64,000 nt of DNA from Chiua virens (lineage: Eukaryota > Basidiomycota > Agaricomycetes > Boletales > Boletaceae), in the NCBI GenBank assembly GCA_019787685.1, contig JAHNUO010000001.1, positions 1,178,001-1,242,000 on the forward strand. The letters run 5' to 3'. Below are positions 22,947 to 35,341 of this stretch, in pieces. Position 1 is the stretch's first letter; the number at the start of each line of letters is the position of its first letter. The position numbers and the translations under genes were made by a program. The notes beneath the pieces were generated by a model that made no database searches, had not been told where the DNA came from, and worked only from the letters and a program-made list of their open reading frames with translations.

Positions 22947-25900
22947 CTACCCAGAAGCATGTTTCGAGTCCCCTGATGCACGTTGGGGTACGGAAACGAC
23001 TTCGGACAAGAATCCTGGCATGAACCGCTCTAATCTTGCCTGCGTGGCAGGTCCACATAGTGCGCTGCTGCTCGTCCCGAGGATCGTCCCCCGTTGCCGG
23101 CGGCGGCACGAGAATACTCGCCGCGTTCATCACCAACACCACGTTCTTGAGCGATTCAGAAACGGCTTCGTACTACACAATATCGGGTCAACACGGCCAC
23201 GGCCATCAGATGTCACACGAGCACGCACCAATGGCTCGCTCTTCTCCGTGCTCGTCAGCCGGTCCAGCAAATCCAAAATCTGGATCCACAGCACCCGAAT
23301 GTCCACATGCTGGCGATGACTCTGGGCAACTTCGAAATGCATGAACGTCTTGCACAGCAACGCGGACGCGCGCAGACGCGTCTCCGACATGCCCTGTGGA
23401 TCCAGCAGGTACACCTGCGGTTTCAACAACTCGTCCAGGATCGGGAAGATCACGTTGTTGAAGATCTCTTCGACCTGGCTGTGGCCCGCCTCGTCGTAGA
23501 CGAGTTGTGGGCCGAGCAACAAACGTTGGAGTTGGCTAATCGCTGTGTTGCGGACGAGCCGCGAGGGATTTGTCGATTGATGGCCCAACGACGAGATCAA
23601 CGGGAGGCAGTAAGAGCGCCAAACTAGTGGGCATGTCAGTCACAGCGCCTCCCTAGTGAAAAAAAAAAATCAAACGAGGCGTCACCTTGTGCGGGCTGCA
23701 TTTTGGTAGAGTCGGAAAATGGTGCAATGATTCGCTTGAGGTCGAAAATGAGGTCAACCGATTTACGCCCGCGATCGATAGGGGGCGAACTGAGAAGCAA
23801 TATAATCAGGAAGTCGGCTTTTGAAACGTGTGGACTTACTCTCCACTGGGTTGCTGGGTTGTTCGCCGAGGCTTTGGCGGTGGGAACTGTATCGTCGTCC
23901 CTGCGACCGTAGCGAACTCATCCAAGATGGACAACAGTCCAGGGAAGTTGTCCGGCGTAATCTTTTGACCCAGCGCTTCCTGAGGCAAAATTGGCAACGA
24001 GATTGAATGTAGATCGAGCTGCCTCGGGATTCGAAATCGTCGAGCGCAGGGTTGCAAAGATGACAGTTCCATTCGGTCTGCGTGCTATCGTTGATCGTCA
24101 GCAACCACTAGTTCCAGCTTTCCTTCTAAATGACACACCTAGAGGCGGGTTTGTGCTGCAGGATCAAGCTTACACCTGCCACGACATGTTCTGCTACGGA
24201 GTTGGCAACGGACGGTGGCAAGTTGGCGATAAGATCTAGTGATATATAGAGTTGATCCCGCAAAGCATCCTTGATTTCCGTCACGTTGGCGCTAAATGTA
24301 GGTTAAGCAGACATGCACTCACCTTCTGAGCAAGGATCAACGCAAGGCGTAAAAGTGCAACAGTAGCACGCTCTATCAGCAGTACACTATAGTGAGTCGA
24401 GGCAGACAAGAGTGCCGACAAGTGCTCGAAAATCACAGGGCCTGAATAACGCATGATGTTGTGGATCTGCATATGACCTAAGTGAGGACCTACCAAAGTT
24501 CCTCGATACACTGCGTGGTATGACACGCAATACTGACCATCGTTTCCAAAAGGAAGACGGCAGCAGGATCATACGGTAGGACATATGTACCGTCGCTTTG
24601 CGATGTTCCGCTATATGGGCTCATGACATCGTCGGATTCTTGTTTGAGCGTAGCAATCGTTCTCTCATGGGCGAGCGCCTCGAGAGCTCTGACGACAGCA
24701 ACCAAGGCCACCGAATCCAACTGCCTAAATCAAAGTCAGAACTCGTGCTAGCCACTCCAATACGACTCACATAATCTGTGCGTAAAACTCGTCTAGGCGA
24801 CATGATGCTATGCAGTCAATAGTGCATAACGTGCTCTCCACCTCCTGGTCAGTGGCTTCGGGTACGAGGTTGTCCGAGCTTGCACTATAAGGGGTCATAA
24901 GGTATGATGATAGGGTGGAAAGCAACCCGCCATCGTTCCTCGGAACTGCCCTCGACGGGTGAGCGCCACGTAGAGGTATCATTGTAACACCTCCAAGGAA
25001 ATCCTCCATTTGCAACATCCTTGTGGGCAGCAAGGAATGCATGAATAGATTCTCGAACATCTCAAATATCTACACGATGGTTGGTCCTTGAATAGGTGCA
25101 ATTGTAAGAGATGATCTTACTTGTGTCCAACCCTCACGAAGAGCATTGCCGTTGCCGTTGACGATATTGAACAAGATAACCGCAGCCAGCTGTCCTTTGA
25201 AATTGGTCCCAAATTTGACCGATAGTGAGGAAACGGTTATGTCTTGCCCTTCAACTTTGACGACCGGATAGTTGGGAACGTGGGGAGGAAGGTTCTCTGA
25301 CAAAAGGCTAGTCGCCTGCGAAAGCGAGACTACCACGAAGTCAAACACATCTGGTAGATTGAAGTGACCTGCCAGCGTCGCGCATTGTCGGAATCCTGAT
25401 ATCGCTCGCTGGATCACATATTCGTCATCGAAAGTGATAAAGGCGTGGGTAATGGCAGAGATGACTGGCTTCCAGACAGTTTTGAACATGTCGAAGTCAA
25501 AGAGAGCAGAGTTGCATATCATGAAGCGTCCTGTAACTTCATTTAGTCAAGGTACCCTCAAAAGGCTGTATGCAAACCTGATTGCCGTGAGCGGGTGAGC
25601 AGCTCCTTCCATGCATATTCAAACCCTAGCTGGCCGGTATGTTCCTCCGGCATAATGATTTCACGCTTGCGTATCGAGTCATAGATATGTTGCTAAGAAA
25701 GGTTAGCAAGGGCTATGAGGAGGGGGGGAATTCATACCAGAAACTCAGGTGTGAAATTCTCTCCGCCATTCTGTCCTCTTAAGTTCCGTTGATAGTCCTC
25801 TATTGTCATTCGTTTCTAGAACAATATGAGATACAGGAGACCGACAATGAGTAGGGTGTCACTTGCCCTAATCTGGGGGTTATGAAGATCCGTGTTAAGC

Positions 25901-28471
25901 ATGATGATTGAATATGCCAGAACATAAACAGCATCTTGGGTTTTAATTTCAGCTGAAAACGATCGGCGAAGGGAATATTAGTAACGAAGCGGTACTAAGA
26001 ATGTCTATACTTGCCTGGCTTCGAAGCAAAATAGCTCGACGCAAACGTCTCCGCAATACGATCGATCTGTTGGGACTCTCCGGGAAGTCGGAGCGATTCA
26101 AGCATCTCTCGCATGGCATCTACCATCGGTTTCTAAGATTGCGTGATTGCGTGAGTTACGAGACGTCTGAGAAGAAATGACTCACATCTTTAAAATCGAA
26201 CAGGCTCATAAACTCTTTCAGTAGTTCCAAATTGTCTGGTTTCGACAGGTAATCCCCGAGCAGGCGCTTATCCAGACGAGTAGAGCTCTTAAGAAACATG
26301 GCTAGACTCTTGGCCTGAGATACTTCCGGAGAGAGGTCTGAGTATATGAGTTTGTTCTCTTCCAGGAAAGCGAGCCCGAGCTTGGGCTTCGAGTTGAACC
26401 GGGCTGCCCCCGTCAACACAAGCTTCTTCCTAGACTTGCTTTGCAGGAGTTTCTCCGGTGACACGAAATCCTAGGGAACTACTTCAGAATACATCCTAAG
26501 TTATGTAAACGAGACATACCGGGTTCCAAGCTTCGCATTCCTGTAACCCAGGTAAGCGTATATAACGGGACAAAAGGAGACACCTACGCCTCGCGCACGT
26601 GCTGCCATGTCATTCACGAATGCTAGCAACATATCTAAACAAAGGTACTGGGAATGCAATTGCTGTGTCTCTGAAGCAGACGAGTATTGCCAAGGGTACA
26701 CGCCCTATAAACAAGACTAAAGTGACGAATAGAAGACATCGTCCGCCAGACGAACCTTTGTTAAGAATTCTATGAGGCGTTCGAAGAGATTTTCGCAATT
26801 GATATCGCAATCGTAGTTCATGTAAAGATCGACCATGAAACTGGGGTGTCGTGATATCTGGCTCAGTGTCTCCAACATCAAATCACGAGTGTCACCACGT
26901 GCGGGCTGTACGGGAGGACGGGAAGGTACAGGACTCCCTTTATCGAGCTCAAGCTCTGTGTCAACGGGTCCGAGGGTCGGAGTTGACGTAGCGGATGAGC
27001 CAGGACGTGGTGAAGCTGTTGAGAGTTTCTTTGTCACATTGGATCTGAGGGGAGGAGGGGTTGCCAAGCGATCGATGCTGAAAGCCAAATAGAGCTCTTG
27101 TTGTAACTTGAGGTGCGGCCGCATGGTCTCAAACAATGAAGAGATCGTTCGTAGAGCAGCTTGCAATACCGCGGGATTGTCGGAGCGCGCAAGCTGGAAG
27201 AGGTATTTGCATCCATAATCCAGGATAAGGACCATAAGGGAAGGGTAGTCTCCAATCCTGGTCCCGCAGGTTTCAATTGTACAATTCAGAATGGAGAGAG
27301 CAGTTAACCGCGTCGAATCTGTATGTACTTGGTCATTTGGGTCCAGAATATTGACAAGCACTCGTAGGAGCTCCAAGAGGGCAGGAAGCCCGTCTGCGAA
27401 GGAGATATGAGAGCAACTCATAAAACATGGAACCACACGTACAAGGCTTGGGTACAACAACGGATGGGACTACTTCCGTCGGCGGTTTTATCATGGAGGC
27501 TGGCTTCATCGGGTGGGGGGTCCTGTGTTAGAGTGCCTGAAGATGGATCATCATCAACGGTTTGACTGAGTGGGATCGTGGTAGTCTGGACCGACAGACT
27601 TAGGTCTCCGTGCTGAGGTTCATCTTCATTCACCTGAAGTTTCGCTTCCTCCTCAGCGGGATGAAAGTCATATAGACGTCCGAATATCGTTCGAGCAATC
27701 GAAAGCATCGTCGATTCAGCAGATTGCGCAAGACCTCTGAATTGTGCTCATTAGCAGGAGACGGAAATATGGAAGATGAAAACACAAACCACTTAACCTC
27801 ATCTGACAGCACGTTGTCAACACAGTTTCTAGCATCTCACAGATTTCCACATCCCCGAGAAACGCCCCGACGCTACTGCCAACCATGCAGTCGTGTATCA
27901 CTGTCATGATTTTGAGGAGAACAACCTCGTCACCGGAAGAATCGCTCGCTTCGAATTTGCAGTGTGATACTGTGTTACTCAGTTCGACCAGTGCGGGCTC
28001 CAGTTCGACGGAACGGGCTGAAACCAATCCACATACGAAGAAATTGTGAAGCGCAGAAAGCGCCACGGATGTAATGGGACCCGTCGAGATTGGGGAACGA
28101 ATCAGAGCGAAGAAAGGACCAAGAAGCACAGGGAGAGGTATGCTCTGGATATCTGTAACATCATGAGGTATGAATCCAAGGCACAAATAGAACTAACCAT
28201 CGGTATCTCGAATGCTGCGCTTGAGTTCCTGGAAACCACCCATGAGATCCGCCTCTGGTGAGACTCTGCCAACGCGTTGATTATGATCTCCAGAAGTCGC
28301 TCTCCGAAGACCGAGATCTCTTGCGAGTGCGGAATCTCGTGCGTGGAGCGTATGTGCTGCAGAGGCCCAACGCGAATTCTTCCGCATGGCCGACGTCACG
28401 GCAAGCACCTCGGAGAGGAGAAGGTGTTTTTGAGGTATTCGCTGGGTCGATCCAATATTTGAGGAATTCAT
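22947..28471 (-). CDS. GEA2: Sec7-domain Arf guanine nucleotide exchange factor, GBF1/Gea type, with apparent C-terminal frameshift
   Basis: This is a large Golgi Arf-GEF. Starting near 28471 (MNSSNIGSTQ) the DCB region contains LLLSEVLAVTSAMRKNSRWA and, at about 28160, IPLPVLLGPFFALI. The HUS region follows (about 27450-26720). The Sec7 domain (about 26470-25740) has FLKSSTRLDKRLLGDYLSKP and, with the glutamate finger, LRLPGESQQIDRIAETF; its loop end is SIIMLNTDLHNPQI. HDS domains run to the C-terminus. About twenty short introns. In the last exon the frame reads LVMNAASILVPPP then MWTCHAG; deleting one base at 23041-23052 restores WTATQ followed by ARLERFMPGFL, the family C-terminus, with a stop at 22947-22949. 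Without the correction the stop is at 22930. An upstream in-frame ATG at 28537 is an alternative start. Confidence 0.88.
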
Positions 28472-28662
28472 GTATGTGGCTGATCGTGACTGAGTTGGCG
28501 CGACGCGCTCCAAGTCGGCGTGGCCGCTTACACGCATACGTGTCACTACTGTTGTCTATCTAGAGGCCTTTCCCAAACAATTACAGCATTTCAAGCCTCC
28601 ACAATATCATAACGCTCGAGTTCGTATTTTGTAGAGAATGATACAATGAAAAGTAATAATTA

Positions 28663-29884
28663 CTACCCCGAAGATTGGCCAGCGTCTGCCCGTGTTGCCA
28701 TCGCGGCCTGTCCAGCTGCAGTGGCGGCCAACCGGGTCCGCTTCCGCTCGGCCTCTGCAATAACGTCAATACAAAAGTAGTGAGTGCTTGATCACAACAG
28801 ACGTACCAGCCTCCTTCTCCCGTTCGATCTCACTCACTATACCCTCAATTTCTGAGAGCTCCAAGTTCTGGACATCCAACTTAATCAGCGGCACACTTTG
28901 AGACATGGATGAAGACATCTTACTGTGATCTTTCCATAGCTTTCCATTACGCTGATCTCGATATTCTTCGCGCCTGTTTGCACAACTTCAAGAAGACTCT
29001 TAACCGTCAGCTTGATACTCTCTTCGCGTGTCATATCATCCTTGTGATTCTTCTCCAAGAACTCGCGGACGGTTTTGGATGAACGACCAATAGCATTTGC
29101 CTCGAAAGGGTTGAGGAGAGCCATCGCAGGAGAATTCGAGCATCACACACCTTCCATGCGCTGTAGATACCGCTGGGTTCTGTCTGATACAGTCTTGGTC
29201 TGGTATCAGTGGGATCGAAACCGACGATCAGGGTAGAAATGCCGAATGGGCGAACACCACCGGATTGTGTGTATTTCTGGTTCGACCAAGGAGTTCATAG
29301 ATTGCTGGGACCATGGAAGCATGCTTACTTGTTGAATACCGGCAACGTGTCTTGTGATGTATTCCACTGTTACTGGGTCTTCCATAGTTAACCGATGGCT
29401 TTGACATTCTACGCGCGCCCTGTCAATAAGGACACGACCATCCGCGGTCAGACCTTTGAAAACCGTGAGTGCCAAGCAAGCGATCGTGGACGGAATGTAT
29501 ACCGGCAAATGCCAAACAGATGTGATCGTCAAGCATCACCACTTTGCGAACTGTGCGAGGATCCTGAAGCTGCAGCACAGATTTCTTCTCGACGCCCAAC
29601 ACAACAACATCCTTGCCACGCACACCGACCTGATGAGCAGAGTAAGACACGGTCAACCGAAAGTGCTGAAGAGACAATCACGGCACAAGTTCCCTTTCGA
29701 ACGGCCTCGAGTGCGTACTCGACCTACATGTGCTTGATGAGAGGGATGATCTCGGATGACGCGTCACGACACTACCTGGAACAAATGACCGTCGGGAGAG
29801 AATACGGTAAGGGCTATAATACGATATCAATGATGAGCTTGCAGAAGAAGAATGGTACTGACCGCGATCGTAAGACCTAGACAT
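28663..29884 (-). CDS. PRE6: 20S proteasome subunit alpha-4 (alpha type-7)
   Basis: This is an alpha-ring subunit of the 20S proteasome. The first exon encodes MSRSYDR, joined to [13 protein letters not shown] and then [15 protein letters not shown], the conserved proteasome A signature. Further stretches are [65 protein letters not shown] and [22 protein letters not shown], the last characteristic of the alpha-4 subunit. A C-terminal extension rich in Ala/Arg/Glu ends ADAGQSSG with TAG at 28663-28665. About seven introns of normal length. The ATG is 77 bp from the ATG of the divergent C78-protease gene, so two ubiquitin-system genes share one promoter region. Confidence 0.94.
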
Positions 29885-29961
29885 GGTATCGGTTGAGTGA
29901 ACGCGCGTCCAAAGCTGGCGTATCTCCTCGAATGGCTTACGTCAGATGGAAGGGTTCTGAC
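29885..29961. promoter_or_regulatory. Shared divergent promoter, proteasome alpha-4 / ZUP1-like protease
   Basis: The segment between the two starts is 77 bp (47 bp if the protease starts at the upstream in-frame ATG at 29932). I did not find a clear copy of the Rpn4-type proteasome control element GGTGGCAAA in either orientation. Confidence 0.3.
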
Positions 29962-31845
29962 ATGTCAACTGACTCCGACGACGACATAGAAATATTAGAG
30001 AACAATCCGAACGTCGTAGACAGCAGGTGACATCTCCTTATCTCTTGTTTGGCATGTCCTTTCTTTTGACACCTACAAAGTCCCTCTGCAAACCTAGATA
30101 TCTGCCAACTCTGCTCCTGCAACCTACGTGATCTCTCCAGCTTTGAAAAAGACCAACACTACGAAGCACACAGTCGTACGTGCGCGTTCAAAAAACACAT
30201 TATCGAGGTTCTCACTTTTGTAGGCTTGCGGCCCAGTCGTAAAAGATCGAAACGCACTGCCGAGAATCCTGCTTCCGAGAGCGTCTCTCAACGAAAGACA
30301 AAGTTGATGAAGATCGGGAGCAGCGCAAAGAACGCACCCCAAGATGATATCTTTTGGCATCCTGCACAAGCAAAGCCGCCACCCGACAATTACTCACCTG
30401 GTGAGCCATTTTATCGCGCGACCAGATTAGCCCCTGAAGATATCATCCTTGTCAGGCGTGCTCTCAATTCTGAAAGAGGCGCTGAAGAAGTCACACACGA
30501 AAGGTTCTACTCAACGCGCTGTTTTATGCTATGATCGGACACCGCATATTTTCCGTGAAACGTTTGACACCAACTGGGGCTGCACGTAGGCTCATCGACT
30601 TCAAGTTTGACAAGCACAAATTTTCGGCTGACGAGCTTGCTTACTTTGTCGTTAGGTATCGCACCTTTATGATGACCTGTGCTGCTCTTATGGCCCAGCA
30701 ATCTCAGTCAATTTACTTTGCTCACCTTGATTCCCCAATACCCCCTGGTGTACGGAATCTGCAACGATGGATAGAAGATGCTTGGAAGCACGGTAGCTGT
30801 CTTGATCTAAATTAATTTTTTGGTATTGACACAGTTTCTAGACTATGATAATATTGGCGCTACTCAGCTCAAACATAAATTGGTGGATACCAAGCAGAGA
30901 ATCGGGACCGGAGGTAATGTGCTGTGGACTTGAGAGGTCATCGAGTCTCATGCGCGCCATCAGAACTCTACGTTGCTTTCACATCTCGCAAAATCCCGTA
31001 AGATTCATAGACTTTGTGATTAGTGTTGATAACAAGAATCCAAAATCGATTTAGCTGCGAGCTTGTCGATTTCAGCATAAATAAGTCCCCCAAAGGTTTA
31101 TTGTTTCGTCTTGCAAAGATATATAATTCATGCTTCCTTCACAGGATTTGATATTCTGAAAGACTGGGTTGTCGATTACTTCAAGGAAAAACAAGAGGTG
31201 GATGTCAACAAGATACTTCGCAATGCGACGCCTGTTGTTGCCACCGGTAAAATGCCAGTGATATTGCAATATCAGGGTCATTCCGTAACAATTGTTGGGT
31301 ATGAACTTGTCAAGGGTGACAAGATCAACCTCCTTGTATTAGATCCATCGAGGTGATGTTTTTACGGCGAGAACACTCACGAGATGTTAAATTTGACCAA
31401 ACAGGAAAGTGCCTGATAATGTTCGTCGTGCCGCCCCGGCTAGTGGAGGCTTGACACTGTCGTCATCCGTCTCGCCGCTAGGTAAAGGCAAATGCCGTGA
31501 ACCATCGAATGCCCCACCTCCCAAGAAGCGATCGCGTACGGACCAAGATTCTGACGACGAAGTAGTGAGCATACCCGACTCAGATGATGAGAAGAGAGAC
31601 GATGCACGTCAACCTGCGGCTCGCAAGTCCACTCTGGATCCAGAGACGGTTATCAAGGCATTCAGGCTTAAGTCACCCCCCAAGTTTGTCTCATTTCGAT
31701 CATATATGATTGACCATAATATTAATCTATTCGTTATTCTAGGGGAAAAGACGAATTTCAACTTCTCTATTTTACCATGGGTGATCCACTCTCAGACCAG
31801 GAGCAAAACGATCGCAAAGTGGTTCTCAGTACCGTTGTGTGTTAA
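29962..31845 (+). CDS. ZUP1: ZUP1/UfSP-family cysteine peptidase (C78), probable K63-directed deubiquitinase
   Basis: The family includes human ZUP1/ZUFSP and S. pombe Mug105, which cleave K63-linked ubiquitin chains, and the UFM1 peptidases. After an acidic N-terminus (STDSDDDIEIL) and an intron, one zinc finger reads CQLC and HYEAH (C-x2-C, H-x3-H; 30093-30165), like the UBZ fingers of ZUP1. The peptidase domain starts SILKEALKKSHTKGSTQRA. The catalytic cysteine segment is NWGCTYRTF, formed across an intron near 30586-30655. It continues LQRWIEDAWKHG, GATQLKHKLVDTKQRIGTG and LKDWVVDYF, with the catalytic His and Asp in LQYQGHSVTIVGYE and LLVLDPSR (about 31259-31350). The C-terminus is DEFQLLYFTMGDPLSDQEQ with TAA at 31843-31845. 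About nine introns. No UFM1 system evidence is in the window, so ubiquitin is the likelier substrate. The alternative start is 29932. Confidence 0.85.
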
Positions 31846-31918
31846 TGTGCTCATTATTACTCCCAGAGGGAGAGCATAAGCGGACTAGTTAACTCTGACG
31901 AAGACTGACGAAGACGAT

Positions 31919-33280
31919 CTATGTGGTAGCTGCCGCACTCTGCTGCCCTCCAGGTGTTACATCGGATTGAGAAGCTCCTGAGAGAGATGGTAGAAACAGA
32001 GCGGTAACGGCAGACCTCACGGCCCTGTCCCATGCCTCTTGTACTCGGTATCCCCCTGCCTTCATAATGCCTTCTCGATCTTCTCGGACTGCCTCACTGT
32101 ACAAGTCGTCGTAATTGTCCCGTAGAGTATACATGTCCTCGTACGCATACCAATCGTCTTGCAGGGGAACGTGCGGTACGTCAGGGACCGCGGTGCTCTG
32201 CGCCGCGCGTGAGCGTAGGAGCTGTGCGCTGCTCTTGGCCAAAGTCGTAGCAGCAGTGCGAGCAGACAATCGCTTGTGTGCCTGTGCACGCGATTTCGCG
32301 ATAACTTTGGCAGCGTCCTTGGTACTCGTCTCGAGTCGATCGATGATATCTCGTCGGTCCTTTTCCTTTTCCTCGCGTTCCAATTCTTCCGCCTTGCGGG
32401 CTTCAAGGGCGCGATGTTCTCTTTCAAAACGATCTTGTTCTTCCTGTTCTTTTAGAGCTTGTACGTATTGTTCTTCTCGCCGTAAGTTGAGTTCGATCGA
32501 CGATGCGTTCTCTTTGCGATATCTCTCTACCCTAGCCTCAGTCTCCGCTACGTCAACATCGTTGATGAGATTGAAGGCTATATTCAAGTTGTATAACGAA
32601 ACTCAGCGACAATCCGATACATATGGGCTTACTTATATCTTCGACTTCTTCGAGATAGTCATTGTACGAGTAAAGGTCGGGAAAATCTTCGCGGCGCTTG
32701 TTGAAACTGGAATTGATGCTATGAGTTGATCGGAAGACGTGAGATGAATAGACACACTCTTTCGCTATCCGCCTCCGTACTGCAACCTCCTTCTCGACTG
32801 TGAGGTCCTCGAACGTTTGGGGAGCAAAGGCTAGCTTCCGGAGTATTTTTTGGCATATTGGACATGGTGCGGGGCCGAGTGTAAACAGCCGGTCAATGCA
32901 TGATTCGCACCTGGATGCGCAGTGAGTTAAAGTCGCATAGACGTCATCGTAGAAGTACATTTTGTGATAGCACGCGCTTACGAGCAAGCGCAACTTTGGG
33001 TTGAGATATCGATCAGACTTGCATACAGGACATTGATCGTCCATAGACTGCCATGGCTCCTGTCTGAGGAAACCCGTGGGGGGACGACACACAAGGTACT
33101 CACGAAGTATTCGGAGGTCCGTCCGGACGCGTCCTTGACGCCACCACCGAAAATCGTCGTAGAAGTGCTCTGAACTTGAGGAGTGTTGGACCGAGTGCCA
33201 TGAGAGCTTGTTGCGATGGTACCACCCTTGCGCACAGTCGTGCCTTTGAGCCAACTTCCAACGTTGTTCGCGCGAGACAT
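31919..33280 (-). CDS. TFB3: TFIIH/CAK assembly factor TFB3 (MAT1)
   Basis: This RING-finger subunit links the CDK-activating kinase to core TFIIH in transcription and repair. The N-terminus (from 33280, MSRANNVGSWLKG) precedes a C3HC4 RING: CPVC, then ACYHKMCESC across an intron, then CPICQ (about 33040-32840). The conserved follow-on reads LRKLAFAPQTFEDLTVEKEVAVRRR and FNKRREDFPDLYSYNDYLEEVED. A long charged coiled coil (about 32580-32280) and a C-terminal region with DDWYAYEDMYTLRDNYDDLY end at 31919. Four introns. The stop is 73 bp from the convergent protease stop. Confidence 0.93.
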
Positions 33281-33857
33281 GGCAATAATAAGATGAATGG
33301 AGTTACAGCCTTGACTACGTCTTGAGACGTGTTTCGATCGAGTTGCGTGCACACGCACCAAGCAACGGTGTGGAATTAGGATTCAAGTAGCTGACGGTTG
33401 ACGTTGAAGTAGTTTCACCGTGACCTTGATCAGGCTTATAAGTATCTGTCTCGTCGTAGTGTCAAGCTGCAACTTGCTCAAAACGACGACAATTGGCGCC
33501 CGGCACTCCCTTAACAGTCGCAGCTAGAGGGGCTGCGTGATCAGCGTGAACGTTGCTCCAGTTCGAGCGCGCTTCGAAAGCAACCACCGCGTCAAGGTGA
33601 CCCTCATCGAGAAGTAGCGGTTTCCAGATCTCACAAGTCATCCATCGCTTGCCTACCACGCTCTGAAACAAACCCATACCTGTACGTCCCGTTTATTGTT
33701 CATCAATCCCGATTAACACCCGCTTGCTATATAACCAGTTCAAACGTCCCCTCTTTCTTGATAAAATTTCTGATCCAATCCTTGTCTCTCCGACCGTTGA
33801 CCGTCAGTATACCGGCGCTCAGGACTTCACTCCTTGACCCGAATTTTCCATCAAGTC
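33281..33857. promoter_or_regulatory. Divergent intergenic region between TFB3 and PKA catalytic subunit
   Basis: There are 577 bp between the two starts, unusually long for this contig. I see no secure gene. A 71-codon open frame on the minus strand (33462-33677) lies within it and is listed separately. The part next to the kinase (33720-33857) is pyrimidine-rich and probably its leader. Confidence 0.4.
33462..33677 (-). CDS. Tentative small ORF, 71 codons, unknown
   Basis: An ATG-initiated open frame (MGLFQSVVGKRWMTCEIWKP at the start, CRRFEQVAA at the end) sits in the promoter region of the PKA gene. It shows no low-complexity bias, no signal peptide and no family I recognise. It could be chance, a fragment of a lost gene, or a leader ORF of an antisense transcript. 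Listed only because the gap is otherwise empty. Confidence 0.2.
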   Translation of the reverse strand: MGLFQSVVGKRWMTCEIWKPLLLDEGHLDAVVAFEARSNWSNVHADHAAPLAATVKGVPGANCRRFEQVAA

Positions 33858-35341
33858 ATGGATCGTTTCCACGCGCCTACCCCTCAGTCCGTCGTGCCAG
33901 TGACCTCAGGAACGGCACCATACCGTCGCCATCAGTCCGTCCCTATGGTATACGAGGTACTCATGACCCCCCCTGTCTCTCCTGGAAATAGCGAGGACGG
34001 TACGGACACTGGTCCTTCTGCTGCTATGATAGTACACCAGGGACAATCATCGTGTCCAGAGAAACCGTCAAATCAAGAATTCCAGTCACAACCGCACAGA
34101 CCTCCGCCCTTGCAAGTGACTCATCCTCACTGGCTACACCTCGAACCCCCAAAGCCTCCTACCCCCCCTCCTCAACCCGCCCGTTCCCTCGAAAACGAGC
34201 AGGTCCACGTTCAAAAACGCGGCGTTTTGAAATTGAAAGATTTTGAAGCGAGGGGTGCCCTGGGTAAATGCTTTATGTGACTTCTGGATTCACGCGGCAC
34301 TTATGGTCTCTCTTCTTAGGCACGGGAACATTTGGTCGTGTTCTCTTGGTCCGTCTCAAGTCGCCGACCCCGGGCTCTCAGAGCTATTTTGCAATGAAAG
34401 TTCTCCGGAAAGTTGAAATTGTTCGCCTTCGCCAAGTCGAGCATGTTAATGCTGAGCGCTACATCCTGTCGCGGGTCCGGCACCCATTCATCGTGGACCT
34501 CTTTGCGACTTTCCAGGATAGCTTGAACATCTACATGCTGATGTCCTATATCCCTGGCGGTGAACTTTTCACTCATCTTCGCAGGGCACAGAGGTTCACT
34601 CCCGACGTCACACGGTTCTACTTGGCTAACATCATCCTCGCCCTGAAATACCTGCATTCCTTCAACATCATATACCGTGATCTCAAGCCCGAGAACCTCC
34701 TCCTGGATTCGCGCGGTTATCTTCGTTTGACAGACTTTGGGTTTGCCAAAATCGTTGACGATCGTACGTGGACCTTGTGCGGTACACCAGAGTACCTAGC
34801 CCCAGAGATCATCCAGTCTGAGGGTCATGGGAAAGCCGCTGATTGGTGGGCGTGTGGAATTCTGTGTTACGAAATGCTCGTCGGCTATCCTCCATTCTTC
34901 CACGAGACCGCATACGGCATCTACGAGAAGATCTTGAGAGGTGTCATCAACTGGCCACACAATGTGGACCGCCTTTCAAAAGAGCTTATCAAGGCGTTTT
35001 TGCACCCAGACCGTACCAAACGCCTTGGAAACATGATTGGCGGTCCACAAGATGTTCTTGATCACCCGTGGTTCCGTGGTGTGGATTGGGACGCCTTAGA
35101 ACGGTGTGAAATCAAGGTGATTTCTTTTCCTGTGGTTATATCCGACTTACAGACAGCATTCGCTTACCATTGCTACCAGGCACCGATCATTCCTCATACT
35201 ACCTCATTGGACGATACCCGACACTTCCTTCATCTCCCTCTCCCATCTCTGGAAGACATGCCTGGGCTTGTTATGGAGGAAAGCCCTCTGTCCATACCCC
35301 AGCAGTTTGACCCAACCGTGTTTCAGTTCTTCGAATTCTAA
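33858..35341 (+). CDS. TPK: cAMP-dependent protein kinase catalytic subunit
   Basis: This AGC kinase is the effector of cAMP signalling, controlling growth, morphogenesis and nutrient response in fungi. A Pro/Ser-rich, poorly conserved N-terminal extension of about 115 residues is usual for fungal PKA. The glycine loop GTGTFGRVLLV is formed across an intron near 34263-34319. Next are the ATP lysine FAMKVLRK, catalytic loop YRDLKPENLLL, DFG segment LTDFGFAK, and activation loop with the PDK1-site threonine TWTLCGTPEYLAPE. The C-terminal tail has the hydrophobic motif ending VFQFFEF with TAA at 35339-35341. A second intron (about 35118-35179) separates the catalytic core from the tail. No catalytic residue is missing. 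Confidence 0.95.

Noticed and set aside
23130..23344. Plus-strand open frames over the Arf-GEF 3' part
   Set aside because: They are shadows. The minus strand carries conserved HDS-region sequence with coherent introns.
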